A stretch of DNA of 64,000 bases from the NCBI RefSeq assembly GCF_001952935.1, contig NZ_CP018319.1, positions 547,501 to 611,500 of the forward strand. The letters are read 5' to 3'. Below the pieces are notes generated by a model. That model did not search any database. It was given only the letters and a program-made list of their open reading frames with translations, and was not told where the DNA came from. This DNA is from Pseudomonas frederiksbergensis. GTDB taxonomy: Bacteria > Pseudomonadota > Gammaproteobacteria > Pseudomonadales > Pseudomonadaceae. Of the stretch, positions 8,663 through 16,676 are shown piece after piece (position 1 is the first letter of the stretch; each line of letters begins with the position of its first letter). The translations under genes and the position numbers were made by a program.

Positions 8663-8865
8663 AGAAGACTCGCAGAGCATGTTCCGGGATCAGGAGGCTC
8701 GTCACTGAAACGCCAAACGCAGCCTCGTGAGCTGCGCCGTTCGTTCAGAGCGTTAGAAATACCTGATCGGAGGCCGTTAAAGAAGAACAACTTCATTTAA
8801 AAGTGCGTAGGAACGCTCCTGAAGTCGAGCTTAACAGGCATCGGGCAAGCGGTTGAAGCAATGCG

Positions 8866-9480
8866 TCAGCTAAAGCTTTCGACCAACAACGGATACAGCG
8901 AAGCTACCAGCAGCAAGGCCATGCCCCAGTTGAACAGCCGCAACCAGCGGCGATCCTTCAGCACGTTGCGCAACAACGTGCCGCAGCCGGCCCAGACACT
9001 GACGCTCGGCAGGTTGATCAAGGCGAACACCGCTGCAATCACGATCACGTTGGTGAAATAACCCTGCATGGGCGTGTAGGTGCTGATTGCGCCGATAGCC
9101 ATGATCCAGGCCTTGGGATTGACCCACTGGAACGCTGCGGCGCCCAAATAGCTGATCGGTTTGCTCTCGCCCTTTTCATTCTCGGAAACCGGTCCCGAAT
9201 GGGCGATTTTCCACGCCAGATACAGCAAATACGCCGCGCCGACGTAACGCAGGACGCTGTAGAGCAAAGGATAGGTTTGAAACACTGCGCCCAAGCCGAA
9301 ACCCACCGCCACGACGAGCACGAAGAAGCCGCAGGTGATGCCAAGCATGTGAGGGATGGTGCGGTTAAAACCGAAGTTCACACCCGATGCCAGCAACATG
9401 GTGTTGTTGGGGCCGGGAGTGATCGAGGTGACAAGCGCAAACAGGGCAAAGCCCAGCAGCAGATCGAGCGAGAGCGTCAT
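8866..9480 (-). CDS. LysE/RhtB-family amino-acid exporter
   Basis: A 204-residue inner-membrane protein with about six hydrophobic segments. The N-terminus LLGFALFALVTSITPGPNNTMLLASGVNFG carries the TPGPN hallmark of LysE/RhtB exporters, and GAAYLLYLAWK is typical of the third segment. It likely exports amino acids or related metabolites; the substrate cannot be told from sequence. It stands alone, with about 200 bp without genes before the desulfurase. Confidence 0.88.
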   Translation of the reverse strand: MTLSLDLLLGFALFALVTSITPGPNNTMLLASGVNFGFNRTIPHMLGITCGFFVLVVAVGFGLGAVFQTYPLLYSVLRYVGAAYLLYLAWKIAHSGPVSENEKGESKPISYLGAAAFQWVNPKAWIMAIGAISTYTPMQGYFTNVIVIAAVFALINLPSVSVWAGCGTLLRNVLKDRRWLRLFNWGMALLLVASLYPLLVESFS

Positions 9481-9579
9481 GGTGGCAGTCCATTGGGTCA
9501 GTCAGGTACTGACCCTATCGCAGGCCTTCAGGGAAACCCATGGACAGTTGCGTAAAACTTCAAGCGGTACAGTTTTCGC

Positions 9580-9849
9580 TCAACTAGGACGACCGTGAAG
9601 CTGTACAGCACGTTCGGCGTTCATCTCGCCTTGTTTGTCGAAACTGAACGACTTTTGCGGTTGGCCGAGCAGCTCGGCTTTTTTCGCGTGGTATTCGTCG
9701 AACGACAAACCGCGACGATTCAACGCCTCAAGTGCCAACTCTCTGGTTTCTTCTGCGGTGTACGGCCGTAATTCCGGGGAAACATGGCTGGCACATCCAG
9801 TGAGCACGGAGACCGCAAGCAGCAAGAAAGCAGCGATTGGAGGTTTCAT
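9580..9849 (-). CDS. Small lipoprotein
   Basis: An 89-residue protein starting MKPPIAAFLLLAVSVLTGC, a clear lipoprotein signal with lipobox LTGC. The mature part (YTAEETRELALEALNRRGLSFDEYHAKKAELL) resembles short DUF-type helical domains, with a predicted amphipathic helix; no named function is recognised. The in-frame upstream Met at 9888 would bury the signal, so 9849 is preferred. Confidence 0.7.
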   Translation of the reverse strand: MKPPIAAFLLLAVSVLTGCASHVSPELRPYTAEETRELALEALNRRGLSFDEYHAKKAELLGQPQKSFSFDKQGEMNAERAVQLHGRPS

Positions 9850-10129
9850 TGTGAGTGTCCTGACATCTGGGTTCGAGGCAATGAACACAGGCTACGCCGG
9901 GCATCCGATCTGCAGAAATCAACGCTCTCGATAGTGGCTATCGACTTTGGCTAACGCCGCTGAGGCAGAACGTTTTATATCTCCAAATGATCTATTAATA
10001 TTAATTTAATGTCTTTTACGGAATAAAGCTGGGCCTTTATAAACCTGTCATCGCTTCAGACACTCCATGAACCATGTCCCTGCCGATCCCGACTTTCTAT
10101 TCATAGCCTTCTATTCATGGAGCCTGCCC

Positions 10130-11233
10130 ATGCAACTGCTGACCTTACCGCCCTCGCCCGCCCTGGCCACCTCGATCCGCGCCACGGCGCAGGTGTTTGA
10201 AGACCCCAGATCCCAGGCTTTGCTCGCCCATATTCGACAAGTCGCGCCCAGTGAAGCCAGCGTGCTGATCATCGGTGAAACCGGCACCGGCAAGGAGCTG
10301 GTGGCACGGCATGTCCACAACCTTAGCGCCCGGCGCAACCGGCCATTTGTGGCGGTGAACTGCGGCGCGTTTTCCGAATCCCTGGTGGAGGCCGAGCTGT
10401 TCGGCCATGAAAAAGGTGCCTTCACCGGTGCGCTGAGCGCCAAGGCCGGCTGGTTCGAGGAGGCCGATGGCGGCACATTGTTCCTGGATGAAATCGGCGA
10501 TTTGCCGATGGCGATCCAGGTCAAGTTATTGCGGGTCTTGCAGGAGCGCGAAGTGGTGCGCCTGGGTTCGCGCAAGAGCATTCCCATCAATGTGCGTGTG
10601 CTGGCGGCGACCAACGTGCAACTGGAGAAAGCCATCAACGCCGGGCATTTCCGTGAGGATTTGTACTACCGCCTCGACGTCGTCAGCCTGGAATTAAGCC
10701 CTCTGCGCGACCGCCCCGGCGACATCCTGCCGCTGACCCGGCATTTCATCGAAGCCTACAGCCAGCGCCTCGGCTACGGCACCATCACCCTCAGCAAAGA
10801 GGCCGAACTGAAACTGCGCGGCTACAGCTGGCCGGGCAATATTCGCGAACTGGAAAACGTCATTCATCACACACTGTTGATCTGCCGTAACGGTGTGATC
10901 GAACGCGACGACCTGCGCCTGTCGAACCTACGCATCGAGCGTCAGGACGATTACCACAGCACCATCGATGACTCACCGGAAGCCCTGCTCGACCGGGCCT
11001 TTCAAAAGCTCTTCGAAGAACAGGCCGGAGCGCTGCACGAGAAAGTCGAAGACGCGTTGCTGCGAGCCGCCTATCGCTTCAGCCATTACAACCAGGTACA
11101 CACCGCCGCGCTGCTGGGCTTGAGCCGCAACGTAACCCGCACGCGACTGATCAGGATCGGCGAACTGGCGGTGAACAAGCGCCGGCCCACGGAAAATCTC
11201 CAGGGAGAGCGTGTCATGCAGCTGTCGATCTAA
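10130..11233 (+). CDS. Sigma-54-dependent activator lacking an N-terminal sensor (SfnR-like)
   Basis: A 367-residue enhancer-binding protein that begins almost directly with the AAA+ domain: Walker A GETGTGKE (49-56), sigma-54 contact loop GAFTGA (96-101), Walker B GGTLFLDEIG (about 113-122) and arginine-finger region LRDRPGD. A Fis-type HTH lies near the C-terminus (HTAALLGLSRNVTRTRLI). A GGAG site sits 7 bases before the ATG at 10130, deciding this start over 10067. The absence of a receiver or GAF domain resembles SfnR, which activates sulfone/organosulfur use in pseudomonads. No sulfur genes are adjacent, so the regulon is uncertain. Confidence 0.85.
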   Translation: MQLLTLPPSPALATSIRATAQVFEDPRSQALLAHIRQVAPSEASVLIIGETGTGKELVARHVHNLSARRNRPFVAVNCGAFSESLVEAELFGHEKGAFTGALSAKAGWFEEADGGTLFLDEIGDLPMAIQVKLLRVLQEREVVRLGSRKSIPINVRVLAATNVQLEKAINAGHFREDLYYRLDVVSLELSPLRDRPGDILPLTRHFIEAYSQRLGYGTITLSKEAELKLRGYSWPGNIRELENVIHHTLLICRNGVIERDDLRLSNLRIERQDDYHSTIDDSPEALLDRAFQKLFEEQAGALHEKVEDALLRAAYRFSHYNQVHTAALLGLSRNVTRTRLIRIGELAVNKRRPTENLQGERVMQLSI

Positions 11234-11595
11234 CCCACCAGATTGCAGTGCAGCGCGTTGTCGTGGCTGCGTTCCAGGCTGTGCAGAACCTGGAACGAGC
11301 CAAAGGTCACGGTTTTCGCCTGATGGGTGCGAATCAGTTGCCAGAAATCCTGCTCGCCGCTTTCAAAGCTCTGGAACGCGGCCTCTCCCGCCTCGCGTGT
11401 TTGCCATTGCAGGTAGTTGAGCACCCGTCGGCCATCATCGCTGGCCTGGATGCTGGCACTCAGAAATCCTGTGAAGTCCTGGGCCAGACGTTCGGTCTGT
11501 TTCGACAGTGCCGATACCAACGCGGGCTGTTGATGGGGTTCGATCTCGAATTCGATCAATTGGGTGAAGCTGCGATTTTTCTCTGACGCTTGCAT
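11230..11595 (-). CDS. Antibiotic-biosynthesis-monooxygenase (ABM) domain protein
   Basis: A 121-residue single-domain ABM protein (ferredoxin-like fold) with the pattern FTQLIEFEIEPHQQPALVSAL and FLSASIQASDDGRRVLNYLQW. Such proteins are small cofactor-free monooxygenases or quinol/redox-compound oxidases. It is divergent from soxR across a SoxR box; in P. aeruginosa the gene next to soxR (PA2274, as I recall) also encodes a putative monooxygenase in the SoxR regulon. It probably protects against redox-cycling compounds. It overlaps the stop of the sigma-54 activator by 4 bp. Confidence 0.85.
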   Translation of the reverse strand: MQASEKNRSFTQLIEFEIEPHQQPALVSALSKQTERLAQDFTGFLSASIQASDDGRRVLNYLQWQTREAGEAAFQSFESGEQDFWQLIRTHQAKTVTFGSFQVLHSLERSHDNALHCNLVG

Positions 11596-11654
11596 GAAGA
11601 GTCCCCACTGACGTGTAAGCCGGATCTTGCGATCCGAAGGCCTGCAGGGTAAAA

Positions 11655-11672
11655 CCTCGAGTTAACTTGAGG
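11655..11672. promoter_or_regulatory. SoxR box
   Basis: CCTCGAGTTAACTTGAGG is an 18-bp dyad with one mismatch, matching the known SoxR-binding consensus CCTCAAGTTAACTTGAGG at 17 of 18 positions. It sits in the 95-bp gap between the ABM gene and soxR and can serve both directions. Confidence 0.9.
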
Positions 11673-11690
11673 TCAAGGAGCATTTTTTAA

Positions 11691-12140
11691 ATGATCACCT
11701 CGGAAAATCTGCACAAGGAACTCACCGTCGGCCAAGTGGCTGCGCGCAGCGGCGTCGCGGTCACGGCGCTGCACTTTTATGAGTCCAAGGGTTTGATCAA
11801 AAGCAATCGCAACCAGGGCAACCAGCGACGTTATCCACGGGAAGTGCTGCGGCGGGTGGCATTGATCAAAGTAGCCCAGCGATTGGGGATTCCGCTGGCG
11901 GAGATTGGCGAGGCGCTCAAGTCCCTGCCGGATAACCGAGCACCGACGGCGGCGGACTGGAAGGTGTTGTCGGCGCAGTGGAGTCGGGATCTGGATGAGC
12001 GGATCAAGCAGTTGACCTTGCTGCGGGACAAGCTCAATGGCTGCATTGGTTGTGGTTGTCTGTCGATGGAGGCATGTCCGCTGCGCAACTTTGGCGATGT
12101 GCTGGGGGAACGCGGGCCAGGGGCGCAGCTCCTTGGTTGA
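11691..12140 (+). CDS. soxR: Redox-sensing MerR-family activator SoxR
   Basis: A 149-residue MerR-family regulator. The HTH is near the N-terminus ([20 protein letters not shown]), a dimerisation helix follows, and the [2Fe-2S] cysteines C118-x2-C121-x-C123-x5-C129 are all present ([14 protein letters not shown]). In Pseudomonas it is activated by redox-cycling compounds such as phenazines and induces efflux and monooxygenase genes rather than soxS. A SoxR box lies directly upstream. 'caaggag' precedes the ATG. Confidence 0.96.
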   Translation: MITSENLHKELTVGQVAARSGVAVTALHFYESKGLIKSNRNQGNQRRYPREVLRRVALIKVAQRLGIPLAEIGEALKSLPDNRAPTAADWKVLSAQWSRDLDERIKQLTLLRDKLNGCIGCGCLSMEACPLRNFGDVLGERGPGAQLLG

Positions 12141-12312
12141 TGGCTGAACAGTGCTGATGCAGCCGCGGGCGGTGATCTTTTTTGTGAACTTGGTAAATGC
12201 TGGGGATCAAAATCAAGACATCGCCATTTTTGGCAGCGCCTACACTTGATGATCCTGCTGAAAAGCGGCGAAGTGAAATCTTCCATCTACAAAAAAATCA
12301 GGGAGAACGATC

Positions 12313-12771
12313 ATGAGTGTCAAACCTATTCCCGAGGGTTATCACAGCATTACCCCCTATCTGGGCATTCAAAAAGCGGCGGAAGCCATCGAGTTCTACA
12401 AGAAAGCCTTTGGCGCCACCGAAGTCATGCGCCTGTCCATGCCCGATGGCGGCATCGGCCACGCCGAACTGCGCATCGGCGATTGCCCGATCATGCTTGG
12501 CACGCCGTGCGATCAGGGGCCACTGAGCAATCCGGACAAGTCGCCGTCCGTGGGGCTGCATCTGTATGTGAACGATGTGGACAAGTCTTATAAGCAGGCG
12601 ATTGCGGCTGGCGGCACCGTGGTGTCCGAGGTCAAGGATCAGTTTTATGGCGACCGCTCGGGGACCTTGAAGGATCCCTATGGGCATCTGTGGTTTCTGG
12701 CCACGCGCAAGGAAGATCTGACTCAGGAGCAGATTGAGCAGCGGGCTCAGGAGATGTTCAAGCAGGGTTGA
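12313..12771 (+). CDS. VOC-family (PhnB-like glyoxalase/bleomycin-resistance fold) protein
   Basis: A 152-residue vicinal-oxygen-chelate protein of the PhnB/YdhR-like type: ITPYLGIQKAAEAIEFYKKAFGA at the start and DPYGHLWFLATRKEDLT near the end. The metal-ligand pattern is partial (H in GIGHAEL, E in AEL), so catalytic activity is not certain. GGGAG lies before the ATG. It is monocistronic, and a palindromic repeat starts 6 bp after the stop codon. Confidence 0.82.
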   Translation: MSVKPIPEGYHSITPYLGIQKAAEAIEFYKKAFGATEVMRLSMPDGGIGHAELRIGDCPIMLGTPCDQGPLSNPDKSPSVGLHLYVNDVDKSYKQAIAAGGTVVSEVKDQFYGDRSGTLKDPYGHLWFLATRKEDLTQEQIEQRAQEMFKQG

Positions 12772-13080
12772 CCCAATGATCGTTCCCACGCTCTGCGTGG
12801 TAATGCCTCAATGGACGCTCCGTGTCCGCTTCTGGGACGCGGAGCGTCCCGGGCTGCATTCCCACGCAGAGCGTGGGAACGATCGTGGATCACTCGCCTA
12901 CAGCCAAACGATATCGCGAAACATTTTCTTTCATCTCCCCTTTCAGGATTTCCGACGCTCATCCGTCTTATCTAGATGCAGTCGGCCCGCGTAGGCAAAA
13001 GCCACAGCCCGGCCTTTCATGGACCTCATCGCTGGGAAGCCCTCAGCGACGGCCCGCTCATCGAAACAAGACCTTTAATC
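12772..13080. other. Gap between VOC gene and fpvG
   Basis: About 309 bp without a gene. The first part is a compound palindrome (12778-12884). The remaining 196 bp must carry the fpvG promoter. I looked for a Fur box (GATAAT repeats) and a PvdS-type promoter (TAAAT-N16/17-CGT) and found neither; CCGTCTTAT at 12963-12971 vaguely resembles an ECF -10 region but has no convincing -35. Confidence 0.6.
12778..12884. repeat. 107-bp compound palindromic repeat, copy 1
   Basis: The element begins GATCGTTCCCACGCTCTGCG and ends with its near reverse complement (CGCAGAGCGTGGGAACGATC). Each end can fold alone (CCCACGC/GCGTGGG), and the centre has a second dyad (GGACGCTCC / GGAGCGTCC). Two more copies lie at 25673 and 33636. 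It starts 6 bp after the VOC stop codon. It may end transcription or be a small non-autonomous mobile element; no encoded protein is visible. Confidence 0.9.
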
Positions 13081-14280
13081 ATGTCGAAGAAATCCCGTTC
13101 AAAACTCTGGTTTCTGGTCCATAGCTGGCTGGCATTGCCGATCTGGTTTTTCGTACTGATCGTGTGCGTGACCGGCACCCTGGCGGTGGTTAGCCAGGAA
13201 ATCGTCTGGCTGGCCAACCCGCAGATGCGCGCCAGCCAACCCTCGGACAATGCGCCTCTGCTCAGCTATGACCAGATCATTGCTGCGATCAAAAAGGCTG
13301 AGCCCAATACTCTGGTTGAGGCCATCAGCCGACCCGATGAATCGCACTTCGCCCTCGACGTGGACGTCAGCTACCCCGACGGTCGCTCGGTGACGGTTTA
13401 CGTCAATCCCTATAGCGGCGTCATTCAGGGCGCGGCGCCGCAGTTCAATTTCAAGGCGTTTACCCGTGCGCTGCATGGCTGGTGGCTGGTGCCGTTCACC
13501 AACGGTTACAGCTGGGGCTGGTACCTGGTGTCATTTCTCAGCCTGCCATTGCTGGCTTCGTTGGTCACCGGGCTGGTGGTCTACAAGCGCTTCTGGAAAG
13601 GCTTCTTGCGACCGACGTTGCGCATTCGTCACGGTGCACGGATTTTCTGGGGCGACTTTCACCGCCTCAGCGGCATCTGGTCGATCTGGTTCATCGCGGT
13701 GATTTCCATCACCAGCACCTGGTTCCTGATTCAGGCGTTCATGTTCGATAACCAGATCTCGATCAGCACCGCGCCGGTGACGGCTGTGGTCCCGCGTGAA
13801 AGTGTCCCGCTGACGGCCGACGGTTCACCAGCGCCGATGATCAGCCTGGAAACAGCAATCCGCGAAGCCAAGGAACGTATTCCCGGCCTGGACGACAGCT
13901 TCGTCAGCCTGCCCGCCAATGCCTATAGCTACCTCTCGGTGGGCGGGCGCAGTTGGTACCCGCTGATGTTTCAGACCGCCGACATCAACCCGTACACCGG
14001 CGACATCGCCGCCACCCGCCTGTTGTCGGACCGTTCCGGCCTGGAGCTGGTAACCGAGTCCATGCGTCCGCTGCACACCGGGGATTTCGGCGGCATCTGG
14101 ATCAAGCTGATCTGGTTCTTCTTCGGCCTGATCCTGAGCATGATGGTCCTCAGCGGCCTGTTGATCTGGACCAAACGCACCGCCCTGGCCACGGCCAATG
14201 CCCTCAAGCGCAGCCATAAACGCCCGCGCAGCCAGGCCGCTGCGGTTGCGAGCCATGAAGCCACGGAGGTCAGCCAATGA
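13081..14280 (+). CDS. fpvG: FpvG, inner-membrane PepSY-family ferri-pyoverdine reductase component
   Basis: A 399-residue PepSY-associated TM protein with four membrane segments (about 12-37, 143-168, 195-221, 340-363) and two periplasmic PepSY-like regions. Histidines beside the membrane segments (HSWLALP, RALHGWW, FHRLSGIW, PLHTGDFGG) fit a haem-like or electron-transfer role. In P. aeruginosa FpvG reduces pyoverdine-bound iron in the periplasm so that the siderophore can be recycled. The gene order that follows matches fpvGHJK-CDEF exactly. The start MSKKSRSKLW excludes 35 residues of unlikely N-terminus. It overlaps fpvH by 4 bp. Confidence 0.9.
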   Translation: MSKKSRSKLWFLVHSWLALPIWFFVLIVCVTGTLAVVSQEIVWLANPQMRASQPSDNAPLLSYDQIIAAIKKAEPNTLVEAISRPDESHFALDVDVSYPDGRSVTVYVNPYSGVIQGAAPQFNFKAFTRALHGWWLVPFTNGYSWGWYLVSFLSLPLLASLVTGLVVYKRFWKGFLRPTLRIRHGARIFWGDFHRLSGIWSIWFIAVISITSTWFLIQAFMFDNQISISTAPVTAVVPRESVPLTADGSPAPMISLETAIREAKERIPGLDDSFVSLPANAYSYLSVGGRSWYPLMFQTADINPYTGDIAATRLLSDRSGLELVTESMRPLHTGDFGGIWIKLIWFFFGLILSMMVLSGLLIWTKRTALATANALKRSHKRPRSQAAAVASHEATEVSQ

Positions 14281-14819
14281 GTCTGTTCATCGCTGATAAA
14301 CCGGGTTCGAAACTGAGCCGTTTCTGGCACAAATGGCGCTTCCACATCAACATCCTGCTGTTGCTGGTGCCGCTGGGGTTCATGCCCAAGTACTTCGCCG
14401 ATGCTGCGCTGTTTCGCGGTGACACCGGCCTAGGCGAGCGGGAAATCGGCGAGGTTCAGGTGGGGCCCTGGAGCCTGCGCCTGGCCGAGTTGCGCAACGA
14501 CGCCCCGACCCTCGATGGTCCGGCCGGCTACATGAAGAGCTTCAACGCGGCGTTGTGTGACAGCTGCCGCTATCAGGTCAAGGCGACGTACCTGCGCATT
14601 GGTAAACCGCGCAGCCTGCGCGCCGCCGGGGTGATTTTCTTCGGCACGCCGTACCGCATGGGCGCGATGTTGCCGATCCCCGAGAAGACCAAAACCGACG
14701 CCGAACTGTGGATCACCATGGAAGGCTGGGATGGCGCCATGCATCAGGCCTCCATCCCCCTGAGCCAGGCATCCCCGGCCACCCTCGCCTGGCTGAACCA
14801 ACAAGGAGGCAAGCCATGA
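14277..14819 (+). CDS. fpvH: FpvH, membrane-anchored helper of FpvG
   Basis: A 180-residue protein with one N-terminal membrane segment (about 22-42, FHINILLLLVPLGFMPKYF) and a periplasmic domain carrying a CDSC motif (in FNAALCDSCRYQV). It is assigned from position between fpvG and fpvJ. In P. aeruginosa FpvH, with FpvJ and FpvK, supports FpvG reductase activity. ATGA overlaps couple it to the genes on both sides. The CDSC pair could be redox-active or bind metal; this is inference. Confidence 0.85.
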   Translation: MSLFIADKPGSKLSRFWHKWRFHINILLLLVPLGFMPKYFADAALFRGDTGLGEREIGEVQVGPWSLRLAELRNDAPTLDGPAGYMKSFNAALCDSCRYQVKATYLRIGKPRSLRAAGVIFFGTPYRMGAMLPIPEKTKTDAELWITMEGWDGAMHQASIPLSQASPATLAWLNQQGGKP

Positions 14820-15145
14820 TTAACGTTATACGTCCTCTGAGCGCCGCGCTGCTGTTGCTCTGCGCCGGTTTCAGCGCCAGCGCCCTGGCCCACAACCCGA
14901 TGTGCGAATGCAAAGCCATCGACGCCGAGCAGATCAAATGCACCGGCGGCTTCTCCGACGGCAGCGGCGCACCGGGGGTGACCCTGGACGTGATCGGCTA
15001 CGACGAAACCATCCTGGTGCCGGGCAAGCTCGGCGCCGATTCGACCCTGACTTTCAAGAAGCCCGGCGCCGAGTTCTACGTGCTGTTCGATGCCGGCCCC
15101 GGCCACGTCGTCGAGATCGACCAAGCGGACATCGAAGCCCCATGA
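14816..15145 (+). CDS. fpvJ: FpvJ, small periplasmic protein
   Basis: A 109-residue protein with a Sec signal (about 1-25, ending ALA) and a mature N-terminus HNPMCECKAIDAEQIKC that contains three cysteines and a His, a possible metal site. The rest is beta-rich and short, with GAPGVTLDVIGYDETIL. Identity rests on its place between fpvH and fpvK. It overlaps both neighbours by 4 bp (ATGA), so the four proteins are likely made in fixed ratio. The cysteine/His cluster as an iron-handling site is inference. Confidence 0.82.
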   Translation: MINVIRPLSAALLLLCAGFSASALAHNPMCECKAIDAEQIKCTGGFSDGSGAPGVTLDVIGYDETILVPGKLGADSTLTFKKPGAEFYVLFDAGPGHVVEIDQADIEAP

Positions 15146-15714
15146 GTACGCCAACCACGCAAGTCGTCCGCCCGGCCGGTGCCGGCCATGAAACCCTCTT
15201 TGTGTTGCTGTTGTGCCTGATGATCCTCGCGGTTGCCGGCTCGGTGGTCGCGTGGCGCGGTGAGTCTCAGGAAGTCAGCAGCGTTGGCAGCCATCAACTG
15301 GATGCCCGCCGTGACTTGAGCGCGTCCGAGCAAGGCATCTACGCCGATCTGCGGGTGACGCTCGACGAAATTCATCTGTTGCGGCAGGAGCAACAGGCAC
15401 TACCCGCCCCCGCAGCCCTCGCCGATGAGGGTTTTGCGCCGTTCGCCCAGGACGCCAGTTCCGTCAGCCGCGGCGGTCATGCCTGGCAATTGCTCGGCGC
15501 CAAGGCTTACTTCGGCCAGAGCCAGACGCCCACCGTGGCGGGTTCGTTTCTGATGCGCTTAAGCGCTGACGACGATGCGCCAGACGTCTGGCTCAACCGC
15601 GGCAACGCCCTCGCGGCCCCGACCGATCTCACCGACGCCGCGCTGGAAAGCGCCGGCTGGCAGCAGATCGTCGCGCAATTCGATGCCGGCGTGACACGCC
15701 AGCACCGGCACTGA
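15142..15714 (+). CDS. fpvK: FpvK, single-pass membrane protein (DUF6162-like)
   Basis: A 190-residue protein with one N-terminal membrane segment (about 18-38, LFVLLLCLMILAVAGSVVAW) and a periplasmic part starting with a helical stretch (ASEQGIYADLRVTLDEIHLL). It has no catalytic motif that I recognise. Position after fpvJ and before the ABC importer genes supports the fpvK assignment. It is translationally coupled to fpvJ, and 35 bp separate it from fpvC. Confidence 0.82.
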   Translation: MSTPTTQVVRPAGAGHETLFVLLLCLMILAVAGSVVAWRGESQEVSSVGSHQLDARRDLSASEQGIYADLRVTLDEIHLLRQEQQALPAPAALADEGFAPFAQDASSVSRGGHAWQLLGAKAYFGQSQTPTVAGSFLMRLSADDDAPDVWLNRGNALAAPTDLTDAALESAGWQQIVAQFDAGVTRQHRH

Positions 15715-15749
15715 ACCCTCGCCTTCACCCGAGAGAAGACCGCTTTCCC

Positions 15750-16676
15750 ATGCCTATTTCATCTCAACGTTGTTTCTTGCGCCTGATCTTGGTCGGTTTA
15801 CTGGCTTGTCTGCTGCCCCACCTGGCCAGTGCCGACGAGGCCAAGCGCCTGCGCATCGGCATCACCCTGCACCCTTATTACAGCTACGTGGCGAACATCG
15901 TCGGTGACAAGGCCGAGGTGGTGCCGCTGATTCCGGCCGGTTTCAACCCGCATGCCTACGAGCCTCGCGCCGAAGACATCAAGCGCATCAGCGGGCTGGA
16001 CGTGGTCGTGCTCAACGGTGTCGGTCATGACGACTTCGCCGACCGCATGATCGCCGCCAGCGAAACCCCGAAAATCCCGGTGATCGAAGCCAACGAAAAC
16101 GTGCCGTTGCTGGCCGCCACCGGCACCGCCGCTCGCGGTGCCGGCAAGGTCGTAAACCCGCACACCTTCCTGTCGATCAGTGCCTCGATTGCCCAGGTCA
16201 ACAACATCGCCCGGGAACTGGGCAAGCTCGACCCGGCCAACGCCAAGACCTACACCCAGAACGCCCGCGCCTACGGCAAGCGCCTGCGTCAGATGCGCGC
16301 CGATGCCCTGGCGAAACTGACCCAGGCACCGAACGCCGAACTGCGAGTGGCCACGGTTCACGCGGCTTACGATTATTTGCTGCGTGAGTTCGGCCTGGAA
16401 GTGACGGCTGTGGTCGAACCGGCGCATGGGATCGAACCGAGCCCGAGCCAGCTGAAAAAAACCATCGATCAACTTCGGGAACTGGACGTGAAAGTGATCT
16501 TCTCGGAGATGGATTTCCCGTCCAGCTACGTCGACACCATCCAGCGAGAGTCCGGGGTGAAGCTGTACCCGCTGTCGCACATTTCGTATGGCGAATACAC
16601 CGCCGACAAGTACGAAAAGGAAATGACCGGCAACCTCGACACGGTGGTTAGGGCGATTCAGGAGTCTGGTAAATGA
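15750..16676 (+). CDS. fpvC: FpvC, periplasmic metal-binding protein (ZnuA/TroA family)
   Basis: A 308-residue cluster A-I (ZnuA-like) solute-binding protein with a signal peptide ending about residue 28 (LPHLASA). Metal-ligand positions carry His: FNPHAYEP, VNPHTFLS and TVHAAYDY, and the fourth site region reads SEMDFPS...PLSHISYG. FpvC of P. aeruginosa binds ferrous iron released from pyoverdine and delivers it to FpvDE. There is no His-rich loop like that of ZnuA. It overlaps fpvD by 4 bp (ATGA). Confidence 0.88.
   Translation: MPISSQRCFLRLILVGLLACLLPHLASADEAKRLRIGITLHPYYSYVANIVGDKAEVVPLIPAGFNPHAYEPRAEDIKRISGLDVVVLNGVGHDDFADRMIAASETPKIPVIEANENVPLLAATGTAARGAGKVVNPHTFLSISASIAQVNNIARELGKLDPANAKTYTQNARAYGKRLRQMRADALAKLTQAPNAELRVATVHAAYDYLLREFGLEVTAVVEPAHGIEPSPSQLKKTIDQLRELDVKVIFSEMDFPSSYVDTIQRESGVKLYPLSHISYGEYTADKYEKEMTGNLDTVVRAIQESGK

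Noticed and set aside
7469..8800. A 443-codon plus-strand frame opposite the cysteine desulfurase.
   Set aside because: The minus-strand gene has intact PLP and Cys motifs; the plus frame shows none.
12885..13080. A PvdS-dependent promoter before fpvG.
   Set aside because: CGT occurs at 12964 but no TAAAT lies 16-17 bp upstream.
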